DNA of 64,000 nt from Forficula auricularia (Eukaryota > Arthropoda > Insecta > Dermaptera > Forficulidae). Positions 1 to 11,464 of this stretch are shown here, in pieces. The notes beneath the pieces are model-generated. The model worked only from the letters and a program-made list of their open reading frames with translations, did not search any database and was not told where the DNA came from. Location: the NCBI GenBank assembly GCA_024734495.1, contig JALMQS010000321.1, positions 179,931-243,930 on the forward strand, written 5' to 3'. The position numbers and the translations under genes were made by a program. How positions within the stretch are numbered: the first letter of the stretch is position 1; each line of letters begins with the position of its first letter.

Positions 1-540
1 ACCTGATCGAAAGCCTTTGAAATGTCTAAGCTTATTAGGATTTTCTAGCCTTTTATTCCATATATGAGTTATTTATTTATGCTAGAAAGAAATAGAATAG
101 AAAACCAAGCTTTAGCAGCAGAGGTGATTTGGTCATTGTATTCTTATATTAGAATAATATTTATTTGAAAAGATTTAGCTTGCCGAGAGTAGCAGATTTA
201 TTGAGTCATTAGGAGAAATCAATGAGGTTGTCTTCTGCTTGATGCAATGAATATAAATAATTTATGTTTTAGAGAGTATAGTTTCGAGAGTTTGACCTTC
301 ATCATCAGTCTTTTTATTTAGAAATAACAAATTAAACAATTGATTTTAAATTATAAACCTTATCAGAATTATATCCTAGAATCCCTATCTAAGATTTATC
401 ATTTAATGAAAAAAAAACAACTAATTTTACATGAATCTGACATTTATAAGACAATACGCTCTAAGATGAATTAATATTTATATTATGAGAGAATCTCTGT
501 TCTTGATGGTAGTGTGGCTCCTTCTATATAAAAAATGGAT
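1..540. repeat. Duplicated zinc-finger-unit intron sequence
   Basis: Positions 1-300 closely match 13392-13690, the first intron of zinc-finger gene 1. Positions about 350-540 match 31975-32140, just upstream of exon 2 of zinc-finger gene 3. No ORF of note. By position this should be the first intron of a further zinc-finger gene on the minus strand whose later exons lie left of the window, since a first-exon copy sits at 1689-1758. The recurrent segment 180-262 (gccgagagtagcag ... ctgcttgatg) also appears near 13570, 30410, 32395 and 39690. Confidence 0.7.
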
Positions 541-562
541 TTAGCAGGTTTACACTCTAAGG
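541..562. repeat. Solo MITE terminal sequence
   Basis: ttagcaggtttacactctaa followed by gg is the terminal inverted repeat of the MITE that is complete at 32531-32790. Here only one end is present, a truncated relic. Confidence 0.7.
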
Positions 563-1020
563 CGTGATGCAAACAACGCATACTTGATGTAAATGTTAAT
601 CGATTGTTGTGTAATGCAATCGAATGCAAGAAGGGGTGCACCAGTAAAGATGCAGCCCCTATGGATCTCGAAAGACCCTTGCATTACCGAAGAGAAGGAA
701 AGTTGATTAAGTGAGAGGGTGTAGACGTAGGTGTCTATGCACTCCGGTTTTGAAGGTTTGAAGATTATAGGTGCTGGGAAAGATAGAGGCTGGAAGAGAG
801 TTCAGTTCCTTGAAGTCATGGGGATATATGTATTCGCGAATGAAGTGGTCCGGCACTTTCTAATTTGACCGCGAGAGAGTGCTGGGAGTCGGCAAAACGC
901 GTGCTAAGTGCAAAGCATTTTTTATTCGTTGTATTTATATATTGATATTATTGTAAAATAAATGTGGGGAAATAAGATTACGAGTTTTTAATTAATTTAA
1001 TCGTAATAGGCGACGATATA
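563..1020. other. No recognisable gene
   Basis: This stretch is less AT-rich than its surroundings and contains no ORF over 60 codons. I saw no terminal repeats and no second copy in the window. It could be host intergenic DNA or an unrecognised element. Confidence 0.4.
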
Positions 1021-1044
1021 TAATCAATTGTATATTGGTATAAG

Positions 1045-1260
1045 AGGTAGATACAGGGTGGTTCAGGTGGTGCAAGACACCAGGGCGCTCAAACTCGAGG
1101 GGTGGACTTGTAAAGTCCAGTATAAAATCAAGAATTTTAAGAAAATATTATTTAAATTTATTTTCGATAAAATATCAATACTATCAGCCAGAGAGCCCAA
1201 ATTTATAATTATTTACGAAAGAACCCCCGGCCCCCCTTAATTTTTGGTTCGATTTCAACC
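1045..1260. repeat. Repeat shared with 32834-33205
   Basis: The text beginning cagggtggttcaggtggtgc reappears at 32834, followed in both copies by the same ccccggccccccttaatttt segment (1225 and 33160). The 33-kb copy is preceded by cagggccgtg, which resembles a hAT-type terminus, so this may be the end of a hAT-like element. No coding capacity is seen. Confidence 0.6.
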
Positions 1261-1339
1261 AAAATCTAATCAACTCTTAATCTCAATGCCCCGAAACAAC
1301 ATATGAAATTTTGTTTTGATACTTATACTAGTAAATAAA

Positions 1340-1870
1340 TAAAAAATAAATTTTAAATAAAAATTAATAGGAATGTCAAAATAATTAGAATATAAAATGC
1401 TAGAAATGTTTTTACTATCCATTTATCATATTATAGTTTATTGTTGAAATGAATAGAATGTTTTTTTCTTCAATTAATTTGTGTCCTACTTACTTTTCAT
1501 TGTAAAAATTTCGTCACCTTAATTAAATAACCTCATATGTTTCGTTTAAGATTAATATATCTTTAAATGTCCCTCATAGAGGGCTAAATAGATTATATTT
1601 TAATTAATATATATTATAAATAGATAAATAATTATTCTCTAAAAGTGATATTTTAAATTATTTGATAAATTAAACAATATCTACTAACCTTTATGAATAG
1701 GGTAATTGTTTGGATTGTTGAGAATTTTATTGATATCAACAATCTGAAAGGTACCCATTATGGTTGTTTATAAATATATTAAAAAAAACTTATATAAATA
1801 ATCGAAAGAAATAAATTATTCAATTATTAAAAGTTATCAAATGACAGAGAATAGATTAAAGAGTTAAGTT
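1340..1870 (-). repeat. Zinc-finger first-exon unit, copy A
   Basis: A repeat unit consisting, in minus-strand order, of upstream sequence, a 70-nt first exon and the start of intron 1. Related copies lie at 13870-14290 (B), 20430-20910 (C, exon lost), 40150-40870 (D) and 59940-60300 (E). Shared landmarks are attaatatatcttt, tccctcatagag and the exon itself. It is best read as dispersed duplicates of the 5' end of the zinc-finger family. Confidence 0.7.
1689..1758 (-). CDS. First exon of a zinc-finger family gene (copy A)
   Basis: The minus strand reads ATG, 23 codons (MGTFQIVDINKILNN then PNNYPIHK) and one extra G before a GT donor (G|GTTAG). Length (70 nt) and phase (1) equal those of the exon 1 copies at 14018-14087, 40314-40383 and 60022-60091, and match the phase of the 138-nt exon 2 seen in genes 1-3. 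The peptide matches no domain I know. The remaining exons would lie to the left, outside the window. It could instead be an orphan duplicate. Confidence 0.6.
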
Positions 1871-3019
1871 GTCAAGGAAGGTAAATAAGCTGAGAACAAG
1901 GGAAACCCGAAGGTTGCCGAACGGCTCCGAACAAAGCCGAATCGAATTGAGAGGAAAGATTGAAATATTGATTTCAATTTATATCACTAAATTAGATATT
2001 TATTAAATAATAATAATTTAGAGAAATTATCGAAAGATTTTAATTAGATGTGAAAAAATATATAGGAGGTCTACTGCTAGGTTGTTTTATTCGCTTAGGA
2101 TAATATAATCGTATTAATGCAGTATTTATTAGCGTTCAGCTCCGCCATCGAATAAGGCTAATTGCAAGTTGAAAGAGAAAAAAAAATTAGAATATCTATA
2201 TCATATGAGAAGATCAGAATTTAAAAGACCAAACAATCGATCAGACTTCTTCAGACATCTTGGATACTTTTGTAAAGATAAAATTTGAATCCTTTTACAA
2301 AATCCACTGCCAACATCGTACATATATTCTGGGCCGGAGGAAGACGGTAAGCGAGGTGTAATGCCAATGGCTCCAACATGAAAAGACACCAGATTAGAAT
2401 CCAAAAGAGAATATTAGATTTCAACTGTACCATTTCCTAAATCTTGTTGTAAATGATGTTGCCCTATCCTGCACCTTGTAGTGGAATTTTAGTAACATTC
2501 AAGAAGAGAACAGGCGCGGATCAAGACCTCTGATTTGGGGGGGGGCAGAGACGCCCCCCCCCCACACACACACACATAGAACTTTATTTTCTTCGGATTT
2601 TAAAATTTAATGTTATAAAAAAAATTGAATAAACACATAAAAAATGATGAACTCCAATGGTTTATGGTTTGGGGGGGGGGGGGTCGCTCCCCATCGCCCC
2701 CCCTGGATCCCGGCGCATGGAAGAGAATAACTTATTTTTCATTATCATTCATACCGCTGGAGCATGTTAATGGAACATTCATCCCCACCGAGAGTAAGAT
2801 CTCTCAGAAGCATTCGTAGGAAAAGTAGAATTGAGATCATATTGCCCTTAAGGTACTGTGGAAGATAATCATGATATGTGTATGAAGGCTCTCAAGACGA
2901 AAAAATTGACGCTTTTGGCAGAAATACTGCTTTGAGAATTGATCAAAAACTGCACAATTGTAATAGAATGTTACAATAAGTCATCTCTGATCTACAAAGT
3001 TGAATAAAAATTTTCTACG
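1871..3019. other. Intergenic, AT-rich with G/C homopolymers
   Basis: No supported gene. Contains G and C runs at about 2539-2563 and a G run near 2671-2684, next to ccctggatcccggcgc, which resembles element ends seen near 33690. The small ORFs here lack recognisable motifs. Probably old repeat debris. Confidence 0.5.
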
Positions 3020-3940
3020 AGACCAATAAATATTCACAAGCTGGAAATAATTTGAAACGACGTTAAGCATCCAAAATAAGAGTTATATGAGTTTCTGACG
3101 GTTTCTGGCTAGTGCTAAATTTTTGAGGGCTACAAAAACAAAGAAAATTTTTGACTTTTTCACAATTTTGCTTATAACTCCTTCAGAAAATTTTAGTCTT
3201 ACCAAAAAAAAAAAGCTCAAAATTTCACGTCGAATAATAACGTACTTAAACGTTAAAATCGGTTAAGCTGTTTAGCCAACAATTGCTCATCAAAGATAGG
3301 CAATTTTTACCAAGTTGACGGAAAAGTGAATTATACACATTAGTTGGTCATAAGAAACTATAGTCTTCGAATGTTGGTGCTGACTTCCATAATAGTTGCC
3401 AATTGGCTAAAAAGTCAAAACGACAGTGTTTCATTATCTTAATTGGACAATGGTTTTACTTGAGCCATTTTTTTGTTAAAACTTTTAGATTTGAAGATAT
3501 CCAGCATTTTCCAAGACAGGACATGATCCGACCTCATTGCGGCAGGGGTTACCCTCATTTTTTAGCCAGTTGGCAACTATTATGGGGGTCAGCACCAAAA
3601 TTCGAAGAGTGGTTTCTTGTAACCACCTAATGAGTATAATTCACTTTTCCACCAAGTTGGTAAAAATTGCCTATCCTTGACGATCGATTGTGGCTAAATA
3701 GCTGAACCGATTTCAACGTTTAAGTACGTTATTCGAAGGGAAATTTTGATAAAAGTGAAATCTTCTGTAGGACGCATGGTTTTCGAGTTATAAGCGAAAA
3801 TCTGAATAAAGTCGAAAATTTTCCTGGTTTTTATGCCTCTCAGCTGGCGAAGAAACCGTCGCAAACTCATATAACTCTTATTTGGGATGCCTAACGTCGA
3901 TTAAATTATTTCCAGCATGTAGCATAATATTGATTGGCCA
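3020..3940. mobile_element. Foldback element (long inverted repeat)
   Basis: Left arm from ctggaaataatttgaaacga (3041) pairs imperfectly with a right arm ending in attatttccag (3915). Internal landmarks are mirrored, for example ggcaatttttacc at 3300 against ggtaaaaattgcc at 3658. Arms are about 380 bp around a spacer of about 130 bp. No transposase is encoded. A related, diverged copy is at 18859-19937. It is non-autonomous and its family is unknown. Confidence 0.8.
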
Positions 3941-4827
3941 GCGTGGCTTTTTCCGGTCTAATTTGTCTGGGCTATTAATCAATATTTTAAATATAAATTA
4001 AGACAAAAAAAAAGAATTATTTAATTTTTTTTATTAGCCCCCCCCCCCCCCCCCCCCGCCCCTTCATTTTGGGTTCGATTTCAACCAAAACTCGAATCAA
4101 CTATTAATCTCAATATAAAGAATCTATACATGTGAAATTTTGTTTTAATATTCACACTATATAGTTTTTTAACTAAAGAGCGTATACAAAATTTGGTAAC
4201 ATACACTTAAGTAGACATTTTGACAAAACAATATATCTGGTAAAATATAATTTTTATATGTTAATTTATTAATAAATTTCTTGTAGACCAAAACGATATG
4301 ATTTTTCTCAATTATTTTTTCAAAATAGTTTCAGTCGTTTCAAATTTTTGAAAAAACCAAACGAAGTAAACAACAAATACTTTTTTCATGCAGGATTACA
4401 ATACTTGACCGTACCCGCTATGGTTGCGATAATCATCACCATTCCATCTCAGATCTAATAGATGACACACCCTCCTATAATTTTCTTAGACATTTCAATT
4501 CTATTTCTATCGGCCACTTGAACTTGTGTATTAATAAAAAAACTTGAATTAACATATTTGCAGATTTCCATATTCATTTGCTATTTTTCTCAGCGAAAAT
4601 GAGTAATCTATCTTTCTCTGTCAATTTTGAATATTCTTAATTTTGTTCCAGTCTGAGGCCGGCAACCTTCACACAGACGGAAGAGCCAAAAGTTACAATT
4701 TTACAAAATTTTCCAGTTTTTAAAGAGCCACCAACATTTTTGTTTCAATATTATGATTAGGATTAGGTATATAAATTTGATTTTTTTATTTAAAATAAAT
4801 AGCTTTAAATATGAAATAATATTTATT
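3941..4827. other. Repeat-derived, no gene
   Basis: Contains a run of about 20 C at 4038-4057 followed by tttgggttcgatttcaacc, a sequence also seen near 1245 and 33180. The rest is AT-rich without a supported ORF. Confidence 0.5.
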
Positions 4828-5025
4828 CATATTGTCGCCTTAAGAAGTAAACCTGCTAACTCACAACAAGAAAATTTTACAGGGCAGAGAAAAAACAAAC
4901 AAAATTTAATATTGTTATGGAAAAGAAAAATATTTTCACATTTTTTTTCTATAGCTTACGATCGCATTTTAAGTATCAGTTTTACTTGGACGATGCTGGA
5001 TCACTTTTTCTTTCGAACGGTATTT

Positions 5026-6868
5026 GTCAAGTAGAGATGGCTTCAAATTCGCGCCATGAAGTTTGGTTAGGGTTTTTGAATGAGCCAATCTGTGTGTTGG
5101 CACCTCTGAAATTCAAAAAGATGAGATGACATGTTTTGGAACAAAAGAAGTTAGTTTAAGTCAGGGAGGTAGGGAGGGAAGGCTAGCTCGAGAAAGTGTC
5201 TCCACCTGACGTCACCAGCCGCCATCTTGCAATTGGAAAGAATAGAGAATGCCCATAAGAGCAATGCTAATATTTATATAGTTTAAACTATATATCTTTA
5301 AATAAAAAGGTTCTTAAATAGAACATATATATAAATAAATATTCAAAAATGTTATTTCTTAGATCTGCAATGAATTTAAATAGCTACTTTCAGTAAAAAT
5401 TTGATAAAACAAAGAGCGCACTCGTACCCATTATTAGGTAGATTTCGAAGAATATATGTGTATGTATGTATCCCAATTTTGTATGTGCGCTGCAGGCCGC
5501 AACATTCAACCGATTGCAATAAAATTTGGCTCTAAATTCAGTCTTGATGTAAACAAGAAAGGAGTAGTTTTTGGTGACTTCAGCCCCAAAGGGTTGCAAA
5601 TGGTGGGTGATTGAAATCTTAAAAAATTCATGACAGCGTTAATATGCCTGATACCCAATTTGGTTGCAGATACCTAATATTCTGATAATTAACCTCTACA
5701 ACTTTTGTCTGAAATTTTTTTATAGGAACAGTCTAAAAAAGGGGCAGAACAATAGGGTTCGAAATCTAATCTAAACTGAAGGAGGGGTTCCTTCGTAAAA
5801 GATTAAATATTTTTTTATTAAATACTAAATATAAGGGAGGAAATAGGTGTATGGTAAATTTATATGGATAAGCAAATCAATTTTTATTTATTTATTAAAC
5901 CAATGTTTTTTACACAATTCAAAGATTAAGAATTAATAAAGTTATAAAACAAATAAAAAATTTAAATATATATTATAAAAATACCAAAAATATAGTTTTT
6001 TAAATCAGGTACAATTGTAAGAAAAAGCGAAAAACAATTAAACCCATGAATGGGTTATTCAACAATTTTTAAATACATATTATAAAAATAACTAAAAAAT
6101 ATAGTTTTTTAAATCAGGTACAATTGTAAGAAAAAGCGAAAAACAATTAAACCCATGAAATTTGGGTTATTCAACAATTTTTAAATTGCATATTATAAAA
6201 ATAACTAAAAATATAGTTTTTAAATCAGGTACAATTGTAAGAAAATTTTGACGAATTAATATTTGGAACACGAGAAATAGAATAAATACCCGTAAAGTGC
6301 GTCAATTAAACTAACTCTAGTGTCAAAAAACTTGAAACTAGTTTATTGTTTTAAAGGAAAATTAAAATATATACAGTCTAATCTAAAACATAAACAATTT
6401 TAATAAAAAACAAAAAATATATGAAGAAATTCAAACTTGTTTTTTATCACTGTTAATAATAAAAAGAACTGTCTTAAAGATGGATACTATTAACATACGT
6501 TCAGATGGAAAGAGAAGGTTTTGTACCAATCGCAAGATGGCGGCTGGAGGGGAAATGCCTGTCCTGACTGGAGACACCCCCACTCCTGCTTTTCTAGCCT
6601 AGCTGTTCCTCCTTAGCTCCTTGGTTTAAGTTTATAGATGAAAGTGGTCAAATAATTGTTATTGTATAGTCAAGTTATTGTTCAGTTATTATTTGTATTT
6701 AGAAAAAGTTTTGTTATATATATATATATATATAATCTTCAAGTTGTTATTAAATATTAATTGTTAAAACAAATTTATTAACCCATTTATTTCCTTTGTT
6801 AATATTCGTTCAGGATTCAAAATTCGAATCCCCATACCTTAATCTAATATTGAATAAGTAATTCGACA
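5026..6868. mobile_element. Unclassified insertion inside MITE
   Basis: Defined by comparison with the uninterrupted MITE at 32531-32790. Inside, agccgccatcttgcaattgg (5217) faces ccaatcgcaagatggcggct (6525) in inverted orientation. Flanking stretches including gtgtctccacctga / ctggagacac are also inverted, so a TIR-bearing element of about 1.46 kb (roughly 5160-6620) is likely. No transposase ORF; non-autonomous. Confidence 0.55.
5940..6250. repeat. Tandem repeat, about 110-bp unit, three copies
   Basis: The marker aaatcaggtacaattgtaag starts at about 6002, 6111 and 6222. The units share tattataaaaata and aaaaagcgaaaaacaatt. It lies between the inverted ends of the 5.0-6.9 kb insertion and probably belongs to it. 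Confidence 0.85.
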
Positions 6869-6932
6869 GTATTTATATGTCATATATGATAAAAATGGAG
6901 TTAGCAGGTTTACACTCTAAGTCGTCGATATG

Positions 6933-7225
6933 TTTCGCAAAGAATATATTAAAGTATTTTAGCTAGCTCTGCTAGAATAATAAAATTAGTAATCAAATAA
7001 TATAACTATAATTAACGCCAACCCAACCGCTTAAAAGCCATCCAGAAATGAAGGTATACGAACCGAACAACCGAGCCGAACTGAATATATCTTAACCGAA
7101 CCTTACAAGGTTTGTTTGGAAACCCATTTTTTTATCTAATCGAACCGAGATCATAAACCGAACCTGTTCAAGTTGTTTTTTGACAATGGGCAGCTGATCT
7201 TCGTTTTAAAATAATATAATTATTA
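6933..7225. other. No gene; imperfect inverted motifs
   Basis: Short AT-rich stretch with several aaccgaac / gaaccgag motifs near 7060-7165, possibly a small decayed MITE. No coding evidence. Confidence 0.35.
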
Positions 7226-7286
7226 ATTAATTAACAGGAATAGCAGGGAATTGGACAAAAATAAAAAACAGAGTTTTATTGAATGG

Positions 7287-7328
7287 GCCAGACGTTTCGT
7301 CGATTAATTTCGACTTCCTCAGTGGCTA
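7287..7328 (-). ncRNA. Hammerhead-ribozyme-like core in PLE arm
   Basis: The minus strand reads CTGAGGA, one A, GTCGA, a 6-nt loop, TCGAC, then GAAACG. This matches CUGANGA / helix II / GAAA of the hammerhead ribozyme apart from one additional nucleotide before helix II. Hammerhead motifs are known from PLE terminal repeats. Stems I and III were not resolved, so activity is not claimed. Confidence 0.5.
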
Positions 7329-7462
7329 GAATGACAAAATAGGAAATCAGAAAAAAACTTATTATAAATATAAATTGATTACATAGAAAGACTCAAATAC
7401 CTCATTCTATCACTTCTTTGTCAAAAGAACAATTCCTCTACGCGACAGAAACTCCTCTTTAA

Positions 7463-8199
7463 TCCTTTTTTAACCGGACTTCAAAAAAAGGAGGAGGTTC
7501 TCTATTCGATTGAATTTTTTTTTTTTTGTGCCTATGTTACCTCATATCTCCGCCAATTGTCAACCGATTTTGAAAATTTTTTTGTATTTGGTCCAGTCTA
7601 GCTTCCGATTGGTCCCATTTTGTTCGATTTTTTTTATAGGTATTAGACCTTTTTTATTAGGTTTGTTTAGACCTAACCTCTTTGTTTATGAACCGATTTC
7701 GATGGTTCTTTTTTATCGAAAGGGCGTGTCTTAGGGATGGTGTCATATTAATTTGGTCAAGTTCTGATGATATAATCACTATTAATAACATCACTAAAAA
7801 GAGAAAAATAAACATTTTTAAGAAAAAATAAAAACCGACTTCAAAAATTAAATGCAACAAATATAAATACACTAAAAGGTATAAAATAATTATTATCTTA
7901 TTTAGTTCCAACTAACGACGAAATATTAACACGAAGTTACTTTTTGAAGTTGGTGCCAAACATATACCTTTTATGAATCGCACTCGACGGATCTTACTTA
8001 GTATGTTTGGCGGGTACGCTCGCTTATAAAGGTATAGTTTGTTTGGCACCGACTTTAAAAAGTAATTTCGTGTTAATATTTCGTCATTTAGTTGTAACTA
8101 AATAAGATAATAATTATTTTATACCTTTTAGTGTATTTTTATATTTGTTGCATTTAATTTTTTGAAGTCGGTTTTTATTTTTTTCTTAAAAATTTTTTA
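7463..8199. mobile_element. Foldback/MITE insertion in PLE left arm
   Basis: Interrupts the PLE arm at a run of T (the intact arm at 10370 shows the empty junction). The ends read ttaaccggacttcaaaa and ttttgaagtcggttttta. The inner part (about 7807-8195) is a long inverted repeat with arms of about 140 bp around 7980-8045. The left 340 bp resembles a repeat common in insect genomes (gacttcaaaaaaaggaggag). The ORFs at 7510-7734 and 7657-7911 are low-complexity and not supported. Confidence 0.7.
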
Positions 8200-8326
8200 T
8201 TTAAACTATAATACATTGTTGGATCATGCCCCAATTGCTCAAGAATCTTGAACTTTTACACACTTGAACAATCAAAAAATTAAAAACCTTTAATCAAAAT
8301 TTATCAAAATTGAAGATACAGACATA

Positions 8327-8494
8327 TTGGATGTGGAACCAAATTATTTAAAAAGAAACATAAGTGAGATGTTTTTCATAAAGAAAAATAAAACGGTTAA
8401 TTTCAGATCCGATGTAGATAATTTGAACAGTGTTTATAACCAATTGTTTGAACTGGGCAATAATAAGTCCACTGTGGAACCCCCGCCTTTTTTG
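8327..8494 (+). pseudogene. C-terminal fragment of PLE protein
   Basis: The translated text DVEPNYLKRNISEMFFIK followed by FRSDVDNLNSVYNQLFE is the conserved segment after the GIY-YIG domain of Penelope-like proteins. The same segment, more decayed, occurs at about 15660-15830. The reverse transcriptase part is absent. The mariner inserted immediately downstream at 8497, so any further codons are separated from it. Confidence 0.7.
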
Positions 8495-8496
8495 TA

Positions 8497-9781
8497 CCAG
8501 GTGTATAACCTTAAATCCGCTGTTTGCTCATCGATGGCGCTAGTGCTCGTATTGAACTACCATGGACACGCCATACATTTTATTTCATGAGTTTAACGTC
8601 TGACAACATTAATCAGTGATCATTGTTAACAATTTCATAACACAAAGTCTGTTTTTCCTTGGGTAATCATGTCCAGTTTTGTGCCAGAAAAAGAGCATAT
8701 GCGGGAAGCTCTGCTTTTCTGCTTCAGTTTGAAGAAATCTGCTGCCGAATCGCATCGAATGCTTGTGGAGGCCTATGGCGACAGTGCTTTATCGGAAACG
8801 ACCTGCAGGGATTGGTTTCGGCGGTTCAAAGATGGCAATTTTGACCTGTGGGACAAGAAGCGTGAAAATCGGCCCAAGAAGGTTGAGGACCATCAATTGC
8901 AGGCTCTTTTGGACGAGGACGATACGCAATCGCAGAAAAATGCTTGCCGAGCAATTGGGTGTTACTCAACCAGCCATTTCTAAGCGCCTACGTGCTATGG
9001 GAAAGTTTCAAAAGATCGGAAAATGGGTGCCGCATGAATTGAACGACAGGCAGATGGAGCGACGCCAAAACACATGCGAAATCTTGCTTGCCAGACAAAA
9101 AAGAAAGTCGTTCCTGCATCGGATTGTGACAGGCGATGAAAAGTGGGTATATTTCGAAAACCCTAAACGCAAAAAATCATGGGTTGACCCCGGCCAACCA
9201 TCAACATCTTTCTCAAGACCAAATCGCTTCGGACGGAAGACGATGCTGTGCGTTTGGTGGGATCAGCAGGGAATCGTTTACTATGAGACGTTGAAACCTG
9301 GTGAATCTGTCAACGCCGACCGCTACCACCAACAACTGATCAAATTGCACCGTGCTCTGCGTGAAAAAAGACCGTATTATCAACAAAGACATGAAAAGCT
9401 GATTTTTCTCCACGACAACGCACCATCGCACACGTCAAAAATGGTCCAAAACTACATGGAGACACTCAACTGGGAGCTGCTACCCCATCCCGCTTATTCA
9501 CCAGACTTGGCCCCTTCAGACTACCACCTGTTTTCGTCAATGGGCCACGCGCTCGCTGAGCAGCACTTCGATTCATACGAAGACGTCCGAAAATGGCTTG
9601 ATGAGTGGTTTGCCTCAAAAGAGAAGGGATTTTTTGGCGTGGTATCCACAAATTGCCCTAGAGATGGGAGAAATGTGTAGCTAGCGAGGGAAAGTACTTT
9701 GAATAAATTTGATTTTGCTTTCTATGATAAAACCATGTGTTTTTTGACTAAAAAACAGCGGATTTAAGGTTATACACCTAG
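8497..9781 (+). mobile_element. Full-length mariner transposon
   Basis: Terminal inverted repeats of about 28 bp (aggtgtataaccttaaatcc from 8499 and its complement ending at 9779) flanked by TA on both sides (8495-8496 and 9782-9783), the Tc1/mariner target duplication. Length 1285 bp is normal for mariner. It is nested in the PLE copy and therefore younger. The transposase is broken, so it could move only in trans. Confidence 0.95.
8669..9706 (+). pseudogene. Mariner transposase, D34D type, frameshifted
   Basis: The N-terminal helix-turn-helix part begins MSSFVPEKEHMREALL (8669-8935). The catalytic part has linker WVPHEL, GDEKW (first Asp), HDNAPSH (second) and YSPDLAPSDYH (third). Thirty-four residues separate the second and third Asp, the mariner signature. 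Damage: one extra base in the A run at about 8936-8940, one missing base in the T run at about 9629-9634, and an in-frame TAG at 9659-9661. The two shifts cancel, giving 346 codons including stop, the usual size. Both shifts are in homopolymers, so sequencing error is possible, but the TAG is not explained that way. Confidence 0.93.
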
Positions 9782-9783
9782 TA

Positions 9784-10250
9784 ACTCATTTGTCTCGATG
9801 GATTCATTCGACTTGATTTTGACAGTTTGATCTAATTTATTTAATTTTTTATTTAATTTATTAATGTTTTAAATTCCGTGACTAGTTAGTTTGTAATTAA
9901 TTTATTTTATTTATTTAACTTTTAACATTTGACTGTTTCGTTTATTTATTTAATTTATTTATTTATTTGGTTTTTAATCTTTGACTATTTCTTCTAACTT
10001 ATTTATTTATTTATTTTAACTTTCGCGACTGTTCATTTCAATTGTTTGGGGTTTCATTGGTTCTGTTTTGATTTATGGTATTTTGAGTCGAGTGAGTTTT
10101 TGAGATTGAGTGGGAAAGAGAAGAGAAATTGTTTGGTTCGCGAATCGCCCAATAGGAGCGATGACGCTGTAATTTATAATAAGTTTTTTTATATAAATAG
10201 ATATTTATTTTTGAATTTAAAATCCTTTCTTTGTCTGTTTAAAGAGTAGA
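9784..10250. repeat. PLE 3' region, AT-rich imperfect repeats
   Basis: Continuation of the PLE after the mariner. Phrases like tttgactatttct / tttgactgtttcg recur between stretches of attt repeats (9840-10040), suggesting decayed tandem units of about 50-60 bp. No supported ORF. Confidence 0.45.
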
Positions 10251-10512
10251 AACATATTTTTTTTGTGATAAATTTTGATTAAAGGTTTTTAATTTTTTGA
10301 TTGTTCAAGTGTGTAAAAGTTCAAGATTCTTGAGCAATTGGGGCATGATCCAACAATGTATTATAGTTTAAATAAAAAGGATTAAAGGATGTTTCGTCGC
10401 GTAGTGGAATTGTCTTTTGACAAAGAGTGATAGAATGAGGTATTTGAGTCTTTCTATGTAATCAATTTATATTTATAATAAGTTTTTTTCTGATTTCCTA
10501 TTTTGTCATTCT

Positions 10513-10554
10513 AGCCACTGAGGAAGTCGAAATTAATCGACGAACCGTCTGGCC
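10513..10554 (+). ncRNA. Hammerhead-like core in PLE right arm
   Basis: Same core as 7287-7328 but in the opposite orientation. Here the conserved GAAA is GAAC (cgaaccgtc), a change expected to inactivate a hammerhead. It lies about 60 bp before the PLE end. Confidence 0.45.
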
Positions 10555-10674
10555 CATTCAATAAAAACTCTGTTTTTTATTTTTGTCCAATTCCCTGCTA
10601 TTCCTGTTAATTAATGCTTATTATGGATACGAGTGATTTACCGTTATAATTATTAATATTTGCTCATGGAATTG

Positions 10675-10742
10675 GAGAGCCGCATCTTGACATGGAAAGA
10701 GCCGCATGTGGCTCGCGAGCCGCAGGATGCCGACCCCTGTGT
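10675..10742. mobile_element. hAT terminal fragment
   Basis: gagccgcatgtggctcgcga followed by gccgcaggatgccgacccctg is the characteristic right end of non-autonomous hAT elements. No partner end was found nearby. A second hAT-like start (cagcatttctcaacctttt) follows at 10752. Confidence 0.6.
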
Positions 10743-10867
10743 TAGGTGGATCAGCATTTCTCAACCTTTTCTTTACCGTAGACAGATAGAAATAAAAATT
10801 ATTTTACATGAACAGGTACAGTTGGTGTGAACTTAATTAAATAAAATAAATTATAAACTACAACTGT

Positions 10868-11415
10868 ACGATACGATTGTCGAACAAGTCATGTCCTTCA
10901 CATACCTTGGCATCCAAATGACCTAGAAACAGAGGTAAGACATCAGGCAATAAGAGCCTCAAAAATATCGGGTTGCCTTAACAATGCAATCTGGTCAAAT
11001 CAATATTTAAGAACGGAGGCCAAGGTACGAGTCTACAAAACCGTAGTACGTCCAATATTAACTTACGCAGCAGAGACAAGACCCGACACTGCAAAAGCTT
11101 CTCAATTATTGGAAACGACTGAAATGAAGACATTACGAAGGATAATGAACGTGACCAGGCTCGATAGGATGAAGAGTGAAGATATTAGAGAAAAATGTGG
11201 AATACAAAAGGTGGGCGAATGGGTTAAAAGAAGAAGAGCGGAATGGTATGCGCACGTGAGAAGAATGCCAGAAGACCGACTGGTTAAGAAAGTGATGACA
11301 AACAAGCCGGTTGGAATAAGAAGTAGAGGTCATCCTAAGAAGAGATGGTGTGACGTTCTGGAAGAAACAAACCTATAGGTTTAAAAGTAAGAAGAAGAAG
11401 AAGGAGAATTATAAT
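10868..11415 (+). pseudogene. Non-LTR retrotransposon 3' end (RT C-terminus)
   Basis: Reading frames give SFTYLGIQMT, then YKTVVRPILTYAAE and, from 11109, an 89-residue ORF with RRIMNVTRLDRMKSEDIRE and RRAEWYAHVRRMPEDRL. These are the conserved C-terminal blocks of endonuclease/reverse-transcriptase LINE proteins. An in-frame stop follows GIQMT. An aag-repeat tail at 11385-11404 marks the 3' end on the plus strand. Strongly 5'-truncated. Confidence 0.8.
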
Positions 11416-11464
11416 CCTAATATAAATAAATACAAATCTTTTATGAAAACGATCTTTAAAACGT

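Larger units (their letters stand above)
4828..6932. mobile_element. MITE copy split by a 1.8-kb insertion
   Basis: 4828-5025 matches the left part of the MITE at 32531-32790, and 6869-6932 matches its right part including the terminal repeat. The break lies where the intact copy reads tatt, and gtattt occurs on both sides (5020-5025 and 6869-6874), consistent with a short target-site duplication. Confidence 0.7.
7226..10616 (+). mobile_element. Penelope-like element with inverted terminal repeats
   Basis: The left arm (7226-7462 continuing at 8200-8310) is the inverse of the right arm (about 10250-10616), ending in ttaattaacaggaatagcag and its complement. Between them lies the tail of a PLE protein (8327-8494). 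A 5'-truncated ORF preceded by an inverted fragment of the 3' end is typical of Penelope insertions. Two younger insertions interrupt it: a foldback element (7463-8199) and a mariner (8497-9781). Each arm carries a hammerhead-like core. Confidence 0.75.

Noticed and set aside
8763..9680. 305-codon ORF as the complete mariner transposase
   Set aside because: Its first about 60 codons and last about 18 are out of frame with the family; the true start is 8669 and the true end 9706, with frameshifts between.
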